Shown here: positions 21,711 through 32,873 of the stretch, piece by piece
Numbering within the stretch: the first letter of the stretch is position 1
Layout of the letters: each line of letters begins with the position of its first letter
Source: Symbiodinium microadriaticum
Taxonomy: Eukaryota > Sar > Dinophyceae > Suessiales > Symbiodiniaceae
Assembly (NCBI GenBank): GCA_001939145.1
Contig: LSRX01000007.1
Coordinates: 2,148,966 to 2,212,965, forward strand
Length of the DNA: 64,000 bases
Direction of reading: 5' to 3'
Program-made: the position numbers and the translations under genes
Notes under the pieces: generated by a model
Database searches by the model: none
The model's input: the letters and a program-made list of their open reading frames with translations, nothing else
Told to the model about the DNA's origin: nothing

Positions 21711-21820
21711 GGCCGGGCCCCTCTCACCATGTCAAAACAAACCTGTGCAAAACAAGTGTGCAAGTGTTTCCACCTACGGACTAGGAACCTTTGGGAGGTC
21801 ACAAAAACCAACTGCTCCTC
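21711..21820 (-). other. Untranslated leader / primer-binding-site region
   Basis: About 110 bp between ORF1 and the N at 21821. On the minus strand it starts GAGGAGCAGTTGG. I could not match it to the initiator-tRNA site TGGTATCAGAGC; the N may hide the true LTR/PBS junction. Confidence 0.3.
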
Positions 21821-21821
21821 N
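21821..21821. other. Single-N contig join
   Basis: One N exactly at the edge between the internal region and the right LTR. Confidence 0.8.
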
Positions 21822-24406
21822 AAAACCTGGCACATCGAAATGAGCCAGTATGTCAGCTGGCATGTCGCCTGATCATCTTAATGCCCCAAAAGCCCAACCC
21901 AATCTGCTCCGAGAAATGTAAGCTCCCAAAGGATCTACATCTCCACAAAGTCCGGCCTTGTGCTACGGACCCACGCTGTCCAGATGTAGGCAGCCTGGGC
22001 TGGGAAAGAGGGCGGCTTTTTGAGCTCGGGACCCCAACATTTACCTCAAACCGCAAAGCCGTAAGGTATATATTGGGGTATTATACAATTCCAAAGCTTA
22101 AAGAGAAGAACCTTTAATGTAAGGAGCCCCCAATACTGAACGCCCCTGGGTCGGAGCAAACAAAAGCCATCGCCCGGCAGCAGCAGCGAGTGATCCACCA
22201 GCCAAGTCTGAGCGAAAGCATTTCTACTCAGCTTCCCGCTTCATTTCTGAAGTTTGACAGAGCAACCATGCAAGGCATGTGGTTGATGCTTTCGGCTTTG
22301 GGCCTCTGCAAAGGTCTCCACCGAAATTCAAAACGTCCCCACTCCCTACCGTGCCTTCCCGGCAGCCCCTTTGCAGGCCAAAGTTGAGCCAAGCCTCGGT
22401 GAGAGGCACGAGCTGTGGATGAATCTCAATGGCCACCACTTCTTACTTTTGGATTGTTGGGGCAGGTGTCGTTGCAATGCAAGGCTTTGGTCGAAACACT
22501 TGAAGCTGCCTTACTGTCCTCATTGTCGTGGCCACTCCTTGAGAGCATCCCACGACGCAACCCGGACTCTCTAAGGAAACACTTGTGCTGCTGCTCGGGC
22601 GCGGAAGCTCCTGGGAGATCCCCGCTGTCGAGTTCCTGGGCGCGACTGCCATGCCCGAAAGCCATGCCCGACTTAGTCCCAAGCGAACAAGCCACCTGAA
22701 AGGTGGAACGGTGGAACGAGCATTAACATTTCGATGTGCCAGGTTTTCGGCTTCTGCGCCGAAAATGGACGTCTGAAGGAATGCGGGATCTTGACTCAAG
22801 GACGTTCACTCTCACAGAACTGGTAGACAACAACTGATGCCTCCAAGACGTCATGCCTTTTCGTCAGGCTTTCGGCATTTTGGAGCTTCCACCAAGCGTG
22901 GAAGCTTCAGTTCCAGGGTTTTTCCAACTTCAAATAATATCTCCCCGTAGCACAACTGTGGTGGAGTGACCCAGTAATTATGCAGACAACTCGGTTTCTG
23001 GGGAAGCGAGGCTCTGGCAACTGGCGGCAGGATGGAAATGGGAAGCTCTGAACCCACGAAAACTTGTTCAGCTCAGTGTCAACAACACGTCCACGAAGTG
23101 GTTCCAAGTTAAGCCAGTCGCCAAGAAGAACTGCGCGAGAAATATCCTAAGCCAGAGAAACACCCACATCACACTCACGGTGCCCAGTCACCAGGAAAAA
23201 ATACTATAATACATCGACCCCGTCGCAGATCGGCATGGGTACTGTGCCAGGTCAGAAGGCAACCTTGCTGGGCTAGATTCGTGTCTTCATCGCCCGTGCC
23301 AAACATCAACTTGACCAGCAGTCTCACCAGCGTCTGGAAACCGTCAAACCTGCAAAGTACAGGAGCGAGATCGGGGTGGTGAAGAGGCAGGGCTTCCTCT
23401 TGCGGCGCAGGACCATCCATCTACAAACCTCAAGCTGCCCGCCCCCGGCGTGCATTACACCAAGTCTTCCAAAGCCTGTAGACCATTCTCGAATCTTCAT
23501 CTGTTAACCTGGCAAGGACATGTGGCTCTGAAGTCAGCGGGCGCCTCTTTTCATCCACTGCCGTGGCTGTGAGCCACGGCCGAATCCAGGACTCCTTGAC
23601 GACGGCTTTGGTTTGTTTGCCGTGGCGCTGTGGTACTGTTCCTGTTCCGCAATAGCTATCCGGCTTACTCCCAATACAGACCATTGCTACTGTATGATGG
23701 GCACAACCATTCCCATCATTGCAGTGAATCCTCCTGTTGTTGCTGGAGCGACCTAGACCTCGACCACGAGGACCACGACGACCACAATGATAACCATCAT
23801 CATCATCATCACCATCATCACCATCATCACCGTATCACCATCAACTCATGCACTATCGCATACCGTCGTCATAGTCATCGTCATTTTCCCCGAGTCCTGT
23901 TAATACTGTACAGCAGCAAGCCCACCATATGTGGCTTTTTGCCATTACCACCACGACCTCACCCGCTCTTCCGTATCAGTTCATCGCTGGATTTGCCTGT
24001 CCGTTCGGAAATGTGGGCATGTAAGCCTACACTCTCGCAGCTCAGGCTGCAGCGACTTCGTCCGAATGCTTATGCACATACTGGCCATGCATTCTCATCG
24101 GTAATCTAGATGTGAGTATATGTGAATCGACCCGTTGCTTGCAGCGGCAGCATTCTCAACATAACTAGTATAGGTTGCGAAGTTGAAGCACGAACACTCG
24201 GGGAAACTTCGGGTCCACGTTGTCAAAGACAGTGGTAGCTTCAGGGAACCCTCTGGAATCACCGGGCAGCTCTGCTGACACTCAAATCTTTTATGGCTCG
24301 CGCTGAGCTACGTCTGGGGGCCCATCGGTCTTGGGCAGAAAGGTCTGCAGCGTAAGCGGCTGAAGTCTGGAATCAAGAGTCACTTGCCACAGCTTGTCTG
24401 TTCACA
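21822..24406 (-). repeat. Right (5') LTR
   Basis: Same 2,585 bp as the left LTR. Its outer end TTCACA is followed by unrelated sequence (ACGTGGGAGCC). It would contain the element's promoter; a TATATATTGG-like patch lies near 22066-22076. Confidence 0.75.
23794..23830. repeat. CAT/CAC trinucleotide microsatellite (right LTR)
   Basis: Same run as at 15621-15657, offset 8173. Confidence 0.9.
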
Positions 24407-25020
24407 ACGTGGGAGCCTTGTCGAACAACAAACTGCTTCGGCTCATGAAACTCTTAATGGCCCGGCCCGCGAAAACTCAACGCTCACCTGGAACTTCGAA
24501 GCTGCCGAGGACGGGTCGGCCGCCATGCCTCCGATAGACAGTCTTCTCATAGAGAACATCTTCTAGCGCTCACAATAGGTGTGCATGCATATGCATGTAT
24601 ACAAGTGCACCCGATCTACCGTGCGAGCGTTGCATGTAAGTAGCCGAAGCAGCTGGAGACATCTTCGGGCTCTAGCTGTAGCAATCCCTCATGCGTACAC
24701 GATTTCCACAACCGACGATATACAGGTTCAACAAGACTCGGGGCCTTCAATAGCGAACTGCCTGAAACACTCGAAGGAGCGAACTCTAGTCCGCAACCCC
24801 CTCCTCATATAAACGTCACAAACGTCAGTGTCTGAAGAACCCCAACCCTCCCCACGAACAGACACAGACGTCTCACCATGACCCACCAGACCTCCCAGCA
24901 GCTGCAGGAAGGACTCGGAGAAGAGCAGCTCTGAGCTAAACCTGGCAACGCCACTGTCACCATGTCGCTTCTGGGATTTATGGCTCTGTTTAGGGAGGTT
25001 CAAAGTCCAGGGCGATCTTG
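24407..25020. other. Right flank of the retroelement
   Basis: No firm gene. A minus frame near 24728-24960 (VARFSSELLFSESFLQLLGG) looks faintly protein-like and could be a further exon of the gene at 25.0-25.6 kb. Confidence 0.3.
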
Positions 25021-25607
25021 CTACAGGCGGTTTGGTGCTAAGGCAATGCTTCCGATGGCTCCAAAGGAAAAGATCCGAAGATTCACACGAAAGCCCTTCA
25101 CCTTCCGCTTGCCATTCGGAGTGAGACAGGTTTTCCCGCCCCTTCCCAAGTGGAGGCACCAGGAAGAGCCGCTGACGCTGGAGAGCAGCTGGAAAGGTGC
25201 CAGGCAGGTCCCCACAGCCTGTCGAAGCTTGGGTGGAGAGCTTTGGGTGGGCGCAGTTTGTGGCTGAACTCGAACACTTCGGAACTTCGAGCTCACGTTC
25301 CTTGCCTGATCTGCCTCGCCCTCTGCCAGGCCCACAAAGAGCCCTGCATCCACAGCCACGGCACGGGCGCCGCCGCCCTCCGAGAAAAATTCTTATTTTG
25401 CCCTCCAGTCCTCTCACCAGAGACCCCCTTCACTGATACCGCAGTGACGACTCGCTCCCTTCGACTGGATAGAGATGGCATGAGGAGCTTGCAGCCACCT
25501 CCCTCTGCTCCCTCCCTTGGTCCCTCCGTCTCTGCCCTTCGCTCCTGCAAAGCCAACGCTTTGAAGGCAGCCGCAGCCGGTAAAAGCGCTGCAAGCAAGC
25601 GAAGCAT
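25021..25607 (-). CDS. Putative two-exon protein with signal peptide
   Basis: Exon 1 25607-25440 and exon 2 25377-25021, separated by a 62-nt GT-AG intron (donor GTATCAG; acceptor TTTTTCTCGGAG). Both exons are phase 0, giving about 174 residues. The N-terminus MLRLLAALLPAAAAFKALAL is a good hydrophobic signal peptide; the Phe just after it recalls secondary-plastid presequences, but no transmembrane second part is clear. Exon 2 begins GGGARAVAVDAGLFVGLAEG. No family recognised. Splice sites are inferred from frame and consensus only. Confidence 0.35.
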
Positions 25608-26337
25608 GCCCCCTGGTGTAAGCCGCTCGCTTCTTACATTAAAGCGGGTTAGCTGGCATCCTTCATTGAAGGGCCGTCCCTTCACGCGAAGCTCCGGTCT
25701 GGCTTCCGAGGCTGCGGTTGCCTTGCTACACTCTCCGATTTGCTAGACTCAGGTTGTGTGCGTTTGGGATTCGTTCTTGGGCTTCCACACGGCTTTTTTC
25801 GATGCCCAGGACTCAAGCCACTTCTGGCAGCTGCAAACACAAGCAGAGCTTTCATGCAAGCACTCAACTGACGTTCACAACAAGGCACCTTAAAAGGTAA
25901 ACCCAAACAGCGCCTCCAAGTGGTACTGTACTACTGAACTTCCCTGCTACAAGAAACTTCCCTGTGCGCCGCAGATAGGAACACATGCAGATGCACGTGT
26001 GGTCTCGCTGCACACTGGCGGACTCGATGTTGCGCCAGGCTTTCACCGAACAGCGTCACGGCAACTCGCCGGCCGCCCAGCCTCCATGACAGATTCCAAC
26101 CATCCAGGGCTGTTCTGCGTGTCAAGCACAAAAGACTGCGCTCACCCTTCAGTCTACAGAAGCTAAGCTACCAGTGAACTACTCCACCACGGTGCCTTCT
26201 TCCCCCAGTACGACTTCGTGACAAGCCCGACCCGGTCGAGATCCGTTCCGGTCCGGGGGCCAGGAGATTTCAGTAGTCCTGAAGCATTAGCCTCGGGCCA
26301 TGCTAGGACTGCTAGAACACTTGGAATCGAAGCAAAA
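25608..26337. other. No gene seen
   Basis: Upstream of the signal-peptide gene on its strand; the promoter may lie here. No motif stands out. Confidence 0.35.
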
Positions 26338-26460
26338 ACGAAGTTGTCAGTTTCTGAAGAATGGTTTCCAAAAAAAACCTAGATGGCATTTTGTAGGGTC
26401 TTTAATGACTTTATGCAAGGACCCCTGAGAAAGACCTCGAGTTTTCAGAAACCGACTTCC
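26338..26460. repeat. Fold-back (MITE-like) element
   Basis: Imperfect inverted arms: ACGAAGTTGTCAGTTTCTGA at 26338-26357 against TTTTCAGAAACCGACTTCC at 26442-26460. A smaller GGGTCTTT/AAGGACCC hairpin lies inside. No coding content. Confidence 0.4.
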
Positions 26461-26528
26461 ATATCAAACCGGGAGGGGTGCATGGGCTCGCGTCCTCACG
26501 CGACTCCGAACCCTCCCGACAGAAGCTG

Positions 26529-26637
26529 ATAATATAGTATAATATATAATATACTACACTATAGTATACCATACTATATAATATACTATATTATATAATA
26601 TAATATAATATATACTATAGTATACTATGCTATACTG
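26529..26637. repeat. AT-rich TATA/ATATAC block
   Basis: About 109 bp almost entirely of A and T, with overlapping palindromes such as ACTATAGT and TATACTATAGTATA. Confidence 0.95.
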
Positions 26638-28685
26638 CATGCGAGGTCAGCTCGGCGAAGGCAGCGTCCTCGGGTTGGCATCAGTTTTACAGAAGCCCTG
26701 GCTTTGCGTGCGGCTTTGGATGCGCGGGCAGGGAAGCTCCATGACCCTTCAACTCTTCCGTTTCGGAGGCCTTTGCCCCAACTCCCCCTAAACCCCCCCC
26801 CCAATTCCCCAACCGATGCAGAAACCCGAAAACCAGAGTGCTTTCCAATGTCTGGCCCGCGGCTGTGCGGCTGTGCGGCTCAGCAACACCAGCACAGGCC
26901 TGCTGGCGGAGCAGGAGAGGAGAGAAACTGAAAGAGCGGGGAGCTGGACTCGTATTGTGAAGCTGATCCAGGAATTGAGAGCCGTCTGGGCCCTCTGGGC
27001 GAACCCATAGGTCGTCACCCCTGTACTGCAATCTCCGGAAGGGCCCTGAAGACCTGGCGAAGTCGCGGGAGCAGCCACGGCGCCCTGAGGGAGGCTCTCT
27101 CTGAATGTCCCGATCTTTGCTGGGCCCTTCGCTGAAAGCTTTGACCCTTCTCGCGCATCATATCCTGCCGCAGGGGTTTAGCAGTGCCGAGCCTCGATGC
27201 GAGGTGAAGAGTCAGGTCGGGTGCCTGGCGGTCGCACAAGCAGCTTCTGGGGGCTCGTTTCTCGTAGGGAAGCAAGCACCGGCCGTTTTGTAGGCAGCTG
27301 ACCTACGACCTCCAAGCAGATCTGAAAGCCTCCGAGCTCGAAGCTTTTGGGGGAAAGCCCTCAAGATCTGCCTGGCGAGCTCTCAGCACCGTCGCCGTCG
27401 GCAGTCTGGCAAGACCAAACGCCGATACGACTTGAGCATTCTCGGACTTGCCGACTCTAGTAGAGGGTCCAAGAGAAAGCCCTGCCTTTACATCGCTGAC
27501 ATCGCCGCGGCTGTGGCCGTCCTGTGTGCTTCCAGCCTGCCGGGAACCCGCAAACAAAGCCCAACAGCAGGGGCCTGGAACGAAAGGCGATGCCAAGCGG
27601 CTCATAACCCGACAATGATCACCTCCCCGCAGGTCAGCCTCGGTGGAGCTCTTGCCTGTCGGAGTGGCCTCCTCCGTCGCCGGGTCCCTCGCCGCGGCCT
27701 GCGACGCAAGACCATCGGGATAAACCCTCCCTCCACAAGCACCATGCTGTGAGGATCCCCAGTGCCATAGACACAGTGCGATGTTGCGCACCAACAAATG
27801 GGGCTCTCAGGGCCAAGAGGCGCCCCCCCCCCCTCCCTTCCCCAGTCCTCAAAGGCCCCGGGTGCCCCGGGTGCCCTGGGCCTTCGGCGCCCGGAGCTCG
27901 GCCTCTGGCTGCAGCAGCGCCGCCACGGGGATGGGCACAGCGTCCTCCAGCCGAAAGAAAAAGCAAAAGAAAGCTCTGCTCTCCGAGAATTTGTTAAAGT
28001 TTTGAAGGATGGTCTGAAGGGCCTGCTTTGGAGTTTTTAGGCTCAAGGCGGGGCTCAAGGGACCCCAACGAAAAAAACGGGAGCTCCCTGTGCAACTCGC
28101 GGCAGCGCTTCTCGACAGCATTCCGCCAGCGACGGAACTCGGAGGGCACCAGCAAAGTCCTTGGGCAAAAAAGAAACCGGGCACTGCACTCTTGTGTACA
28201 GCTTCGTCGTGACTTCGCTATAGTTTCTTGACTTTTCCATGGTCTCCGGGCCACAGAACCCACTTCGGGAGGAAGGGGATGTGCGGATCCACGGCCTGAG
28301 GGGCTCAGCATCTGAAACTTGGGCCGGGCTTGAAAAAGAAAAAAGAGATCGGGTCCCCGGCCGAAGTGGTGGTGAAGGTCACGCCCTTTCCGTCCGGGTC
28401 CTTCACAGCTTCGACTTCCAGCTCTTGGTTTGGGGTTCCGTTTGGGGTTTTTGCGTCAGGGCTTCGGGGCTTCAGGGCGTCGATTCTCAGGCACTTTGCA
28501 AAGTGAAGAAGGCATGCACATGTGCGAACAAAAGCCAGTCCTGCATGATGCAATAGGACGCGACGTACCTTGGGAGCAGATGTCTAGCCGGCAACAGCCC
28601 GACACACAATTCCGAATTCTGCGCCGACTAACGCAAATGACTCGAGGGAATGAACGCAACAGGCGAACTGCATCAAATCGGGTTA
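26638..28685. other. No confident gene
   Basis: Contains C- and G-rich low-complexity patches (26783-26802, 27825-27900) and protein-like minus fragments with no family, such as GRVYPDGLASQAAARDPATE near 27720. I make no call. Confidence 0.35.
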
Positions 28686-29168
28686 TCAGTCTTCCTTGAA
28701 GCGACGCTGTGTCGTCGACATCGCCGACACCCTGGCTGAAACTGCATGTAGGCCCTGTGCCCTTGCCCACAATCCTGAAGACCCAGGCCACGATGCTGTG
28801 TTGCTCTCACTGCCCGCGTCGGTGGACAAAGGCGGTTGCTGGCAGAGCGGGTGTAAAGCCTCGTAGGAATGTCCCCACGAGAGGTACCGGGTTTCTCCAG
28901 CTTTGGGACGTCGCTTCTGACCCAGGCTTGGCTTGGCCCTGGCATCAGCACCCGGGTTTCCCAAAACGTCTTTCAAAAGCGTGGAGTCGGACGACATCAA
29001 CTTGAAAGCCAGGTTCGAATCCAAGAGTGGCTTACCAATGTGTGCCGGGAGGCATGATGCCACGACCACTTTCCTGAGACCAGGATCGGACTGGAGATCT
29101 GAACAGCCCAAAGATCCGGGACATGGGAACACCAACTCGCGTGCTTCCCTTTCTGGGCCGGGTCTCAT
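28686..29168 (-). CDS. Hypothetical 160-residue ORF
   Basis: Uninterrupted from an ATG at 29168 with even codon use and protein-like composition (LRKVVVASCLPAHIGKPLLD, then LAFKLMSSDSTLLKDVLG). No domain, signal peptide or membrane segment recognised. A second minus frame (29165-29665) ends where this starts, overlapping by four bases. Gene status unproven. Confidence 0.3.
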   Translation of the reverse strand: MRPGPEREARELVFPCPGSLGCSDLQSDPGLRKVVVASCLPAHIGKPLLDSNLAFKLMSSDSTLLKDVLGNPGADARAKPSLGQKRRPKAGETRYLSWGHSYEALHPLCQQPPLSTDAGSESNTASWPGSSGLWARAQGLHAVSARVSAMSTTQRRFKED

Positions 29169-29665
29169 GTCGCAGAGTTGCGTGGTAGATCAAGAAGTCC
29201 TGGGTGGAACGCAGAGAAGAATTCCATGCGGGTTGTCATCAGGCAAGCATAAAAGGGACAAAGCAAGTCCGAATGGTTTGCAAAAAGACTCGGAGACATC
29301 CAGCTCGTGTGATTTTTTGAAACGCCGACAGACATCTGCACGGCTGAAAATGAAGCAGCCCAGGCTCGCGATCTGTCAGCGGTGGCGCCTGAGGACTGCG
29401 AGGCTTTCGTGTGTTTGTTACGGATCCGTCGCTCGGCCGGGGAATCCCCGAGGCTGCTTCGGCACATGCGGGACTGCTTGAAAATACTTGGAAAACCGGC
29501 CTTGTTCATCCTATTTTCAAGCCTGATGCACTGGCGGACATATGGTGTCACCCAACACAAAGTCACTGCCCTCGGGCGCCGAGCGTGGAGGAGGGAGTAG
29601 AGGATGTCGTTAGAGGCCACATTGTACCTGAGCGTTCGGGAGCAATGCCGCCCGGCATAAGGCAT
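29165..29665 (-). CDS. Hypothetical 166-codon ORF
   Basis: Minus frame ending in the ATGA overlap with the 28686-29168 ORF. Contains NDILYSLLHARRPRAVTL and LENRMNKAGFPSIFKQSRM. A plus frame over the same stretch (DCEAFVCLLRIRRSAGE) is also protein-like, so the strand is uncertain. Confidence 0.2.
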   Translation of the reverse strand: MPYAGRHCSRTLRYNVASNDILYSLLHARRPRAVTLCWVTPYVRQCIRLENRMNKAGFPSIFKQSRMCRSSLGDSPAERRIRNKHTKASQSSGATADRSRAWAASFSAVQMSVGVSKNHTSWMSPSLFANHSDLLCPFYACLMTTRMEFFSAFHPGLLDLPRNSAT

Positions 29666-29973
29666 CGGATTTCGGCGCGGCTTTTCGCTTTACCCTTGGC
29701 AAGGCGATACCACGAAGCTTTCAAACGGCAATATCCCCATACCGGGGTAGGTGTCAATAGAATATACTGACGAGCTTCTTTGGTGCCCACTAAGCCTTTT
29801 GGCTTGGAGACAGAACTCGGGAATCTCTTCTCCAATGAGCGGGCCTTCCACAGGTCACTGACCTGCCCTCGCTAAGCAAAGCGATGGCGGCTTAAGCTGC
29901 CCAAGCGTAATCCAAGCAAGAATTATCATAAAGAGCCGATGCCCAATTTATACCCGGCATCCGAGAGACATCC

Positions 29974-30228
29974 ATGAAAACGTCATTAACCGAGGGGCAT
30001 CAGTCGAAAGCTGTCCATTTGCTTATCCCAGCCAGCTCGGTCAGCGAAGTTGCCAAAGCAGTGCGCTACCTGAGCATTACACTCGGAGAACTAGCTCGCA
30101 GGGTGCCCTCACAAGTTCAGACAGGCCAGCAGCCACGCGGAGCTGCAAAATCTCCCTCCACACTACTTCCGATGCCAGATCAATATAGGGAAAGCATCTA
30201 TGCCCTGTGCGGGCCCAAACCTCCGTAG
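29974..30228 (+). CDS. Hypothetical 84-residue ORF
   Basis: Starts at an ATG. The middle (SSVSEVAKAVRYLSITLGEL) looks like an amphipathic helix. No family recognised. Confidence 0.2.
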   Translation: MKTSLTEGHQSKAVHLLIPASSVSEVAKAVRYLSITLGELARRVPSQVQTGQQPRGAAKSPSTLLPMPDQYRESIYALCGPKPP

Positions 30229-30242
30229 TCTTGAGCCGGTTC

Positions 30243-30945
30243 TCATGCGCGGCGGTGGTATTGGAGATGCGCCCGACGAGCTTTACCTGAAGCTGACCGG
30301 AAATTTATGGGGACTGCGCTGCCTGAAGCACGGATACCAGTGTCCAACCCTTGAGAATGAGGATCCCTGACCAAAGGACCAAAGTCCTGGACAAGTGAAA
30401 ATGAACCCGTGGAACCTGGCTTTGGCCCAAGGCACAAAGACACTGCCATTGAAAAGGCTGCGATCGCGATGTCGCTGTATCTTGGATACATCAACTGCTG
30501 TGGAGGCCATTGGGTTTTCAGACTCTGCGAACGAGCAGAAACCGCAAGTGAAGTGCGGCAACTCCCACCGCCCGATCCACTCCATGTTTGCTGCCGATCG
30601 ACATGGATCTGTTCGTCCTTCACCAGCGTCTCCCAAACCTCGCAAAGGCCAAACAGAAGACTGTCTTTCACCGCAGCTCTGCCCCGGATTCACCCCCACG
30701 ACCCGCTACACTCTCTGCCGTACACCCCAGCCCCAAGCCTCTTCTCCAGCGTTTGAAAGCTCCACCAGCCTGTCTGTTGCATTCTTGCCACCATGAGAGT
30801 GGTGAATCTTGATCTTCTTTCTCTTCAGCCCAAGCAACTGCTCCACCTCCCGCGGCCTGATGACGCCCACCTGCACAAAAGATGCGCCACTGCTTCCCAA
30901 GCAAGGTTTCCGGACCCCCAAAGGTGTGGTGCCGAGTCGCATCCG
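30243..30945 (-). CDS. Putative multi-exon gene, unknown function
   Basis: Three minus-strand blocks read like exons: REVEQLLGLKRKKIKIHHSH (about 30850), LLFGLCEVWETLVKDEQIHV (about 30640) and MASTAVDVSKIQRHRDRSLF (about 30480). They are in different frames, with possible splice sites between them (GGG|GTGTACG near 30728). No domain is recognised. They could also be a frameshifted relic. Confidence 0.3.
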
Positions 30946-31304
30946 ACTCCGAGCCCAGGCGCTCCGACAGTGGCTGGTTCTCCTGGCAAGCGACTGGGAC
31001 CCCCCCCTCCCCCGCGTTGCGAGACCGACGATTCAGCAGATTCGCCTACGAGTAAACACAACGAGGAGAACTCCACAAAGCTCGATTGCCCGATGCCAAA
31101 TGCAAGCTGCCGAGCTCACTGGCCGGAACCTCCTTGAAAGGGAGCTGGTCTAAGTGCTTCTGCACCACCTCCGCCTCCAAAAACTGGGTCCTGCGTGGTT
31201 TTCAAGCGACTTCGGGCCACGGGCAAAGATCCCCCAAGCAGCCTCGGGTTGCCGAAGACCTCCATGCCGCTGGGCTCCACAATCCACGGGCCGGCCTGGA
31301 GTAA

Positions 31305-31328
31305 GGTTTATAGGGTTTAGGGTTTTTT
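31305..31328. repeat. Short TTTAGGG telomere-like tract
   Basis: GGTTTATAGGGTTTAGGG inside the start of unit A; plant-type telomere repeat in G-rich orientation on the plus strand. Confidence 0.7.
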
Positions 31329-32351
31329 TCCCTCAGCCGCTCAGCCATGGTTTTTTCCCTCCTTTAGGGTAAGGGGTTCATGGTCAAGGGTGTTGCCTTG
31401 CTGAAGCCCCCGCAGGCCCAAACAGTCTTGGCGATGAGCGGACTTCCTCTAGCAGCCTATTAAGCGGACAAGCATCCCAAACACCGAAGGTCTCAAAGTC
31501 CGAAAACGAAAAGAACCCCAGGCCTGCCAACGATGTCCCTCGTTCGAGGTGGCCATCGCGACCGGCAGGCGCCGAAAGGCGAAAAGCTCTCCCACGGGAT
31601 TCCGTCAAACCCGAAAACCGTTCGCCGTTCAGACCCTCAACCCGGAAAGCCGACAGGCACCTCACTCACGCTCTCAAGCAATGCACTTCATGTGCGCAGC
31701 TGCCGTCCGCAAGCCTAAAGCACCTAAGGTCCTGTAGGGTGCTGGGTATCGAGGCGATGAAGCTTCAACACAGCTTTGGACCTTACAGGTCTGGACTCGA
31801 CTCTCGCAAGGACACGAACGGAACATCACACCACCGGAACCCGACGACCGCGACGCTGACCGAAACACGACCGATACACTGACCGTGATGCGACCGGGAT
31901 TTTCGCTCTTTCGCAAGCGGATGCTAGCTTCATGCCAAGTCCCAAAAGCTCCACGATGCGCCTTGCCTGCTAGGTGCAGGCACTAATGCAACGAGGCTCA
32001 GCCCAGTGCTCGGTTTAGGCAGCTTGGGCAGTCCGGTTGGAAACTCCGGCGACGAGTGAGAACTTTCCGAAAGCGGTTGTACACGTCGGGATGGGTCTGC
32101 GACCACCCATCCCTGTGAGCCTCCATCAACGCACGGGGCATCACTTTCATGGAAGGCATGGTACCGGCCACAAGTTAGCTAGTTAGCTGCATCTACTTTG
32201 TCTGAGTCGGTCCACTGCGATAGCAGGGGTCACAACTAATTTAGGGCAAGCAGCTCTGCTCAACAGCAAATGATCGCTGTAAGACAAAGCTCTCAAGGTG
32301 CTTCAGAATTGACAGAAACAGCTCCTTGCTCCTTGATGGTAGGATGTTTTT

Positions 32352-32696
32352 ATGCATCAATGTTCACTTGGCACAAGCGGCCGAAAGCAGCCGAATTGGC
32401 AGGCTCTGGCGGTCAAAATCAATGCTGAAGATCGCCCAGGCGCAGCCGCGGTTTTGGCATACTCAGCCGTGCTAGTTTGGCCAGCAGTGCATCAGGCCTC
32501 TCCGGTACAGCCTGACGTGCGCACCGAGGCCTTTCAACTGCTGGCAGCCCAGCCGAAGCTGTGGAAGGAAACTCGCCGGCTGCTTCAAGGCTCCAACAGG
32601 GCAAGTCTGCCAAAAGCTCAACGGGCACACTTCGACCTGCATGATGCAAGCGCACGGAAGTTCCCTGTGGAAGTCCACGCGGCTCCCTCGGCTTGA
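32352..32696 (+). CDS. Unit-conserved ORF 1 (unit A copy)
   Basis: The core AVKINAEDRPGAAAVLAYSA to RTEAFQLLAAQPKLWKE is kept at about 44461-44628 and 61624-61977. The unit B copy lacks the segment encoding the next ~35 residues. No family recognised. May be one exon of a duplicated gene. Confidence 0.3.
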   Translation: MHQCSLGTSGRKQPNWQALAVKINAEDRPGAAAVLAYSAVLVWPAVHQASPVQPDVRTEAFQLLAAQPKLWKETRRLLQGSNRASLPKAQRAHFDLHDASARKFPVEVHAAPSA

Positions 32697-32873
32697 CAGA
32701 AACTGATCGTTGCGCATCGTTCCATCCTGGGAACCGTGTCCGGTCCATGGCTTTCGGGCCTCGGGCGAGATGCTGGGCCTCCCTGACAGGAGCATGTTGC
32801 CTGGCGGCCAGGATTCGTGAAATCAAGGCTCCTCCTCGGTTAAGGTCTTAAGGCGGGCAGGCACTCTGATGCA

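Larger units (their letters stand above)
13649..24406 (-). mobile_element. Ty1/copia-order LTR retrotransposon, decayed
   Basis: Two 2,585-bp direct repeats (13649-16233 and 21822-24406) flank about 5.6 kb of minus-strand coding DNA. Reading on the minus strand, the order is GRF-zinc-finger ORF, HHCC integrase, reverse transcriptase, RNase H. Integrase before RT is the copia order. The repeat's 5' end on the minus strand is TGTGAACAG, consistent with a TG-starting LTR. The other end abuts Ns in both copies, so TG...CA and target-site duplications cannot be checked. Pol is split by at least five frame changes, so the copy is probably not autonomous as assembled. No DTG/DSG protease motif was found. 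Confidence 0.8.

Noticed and set aside
13649..24406. Pure haplotype bubble (allele with and without element) instead of LTRs
   Set aside because: The repeats border the coding core precisely, next to a TG start and purine tract and in the correct orientation; the bubble remains possible because of the N at 21821 but is less economical.
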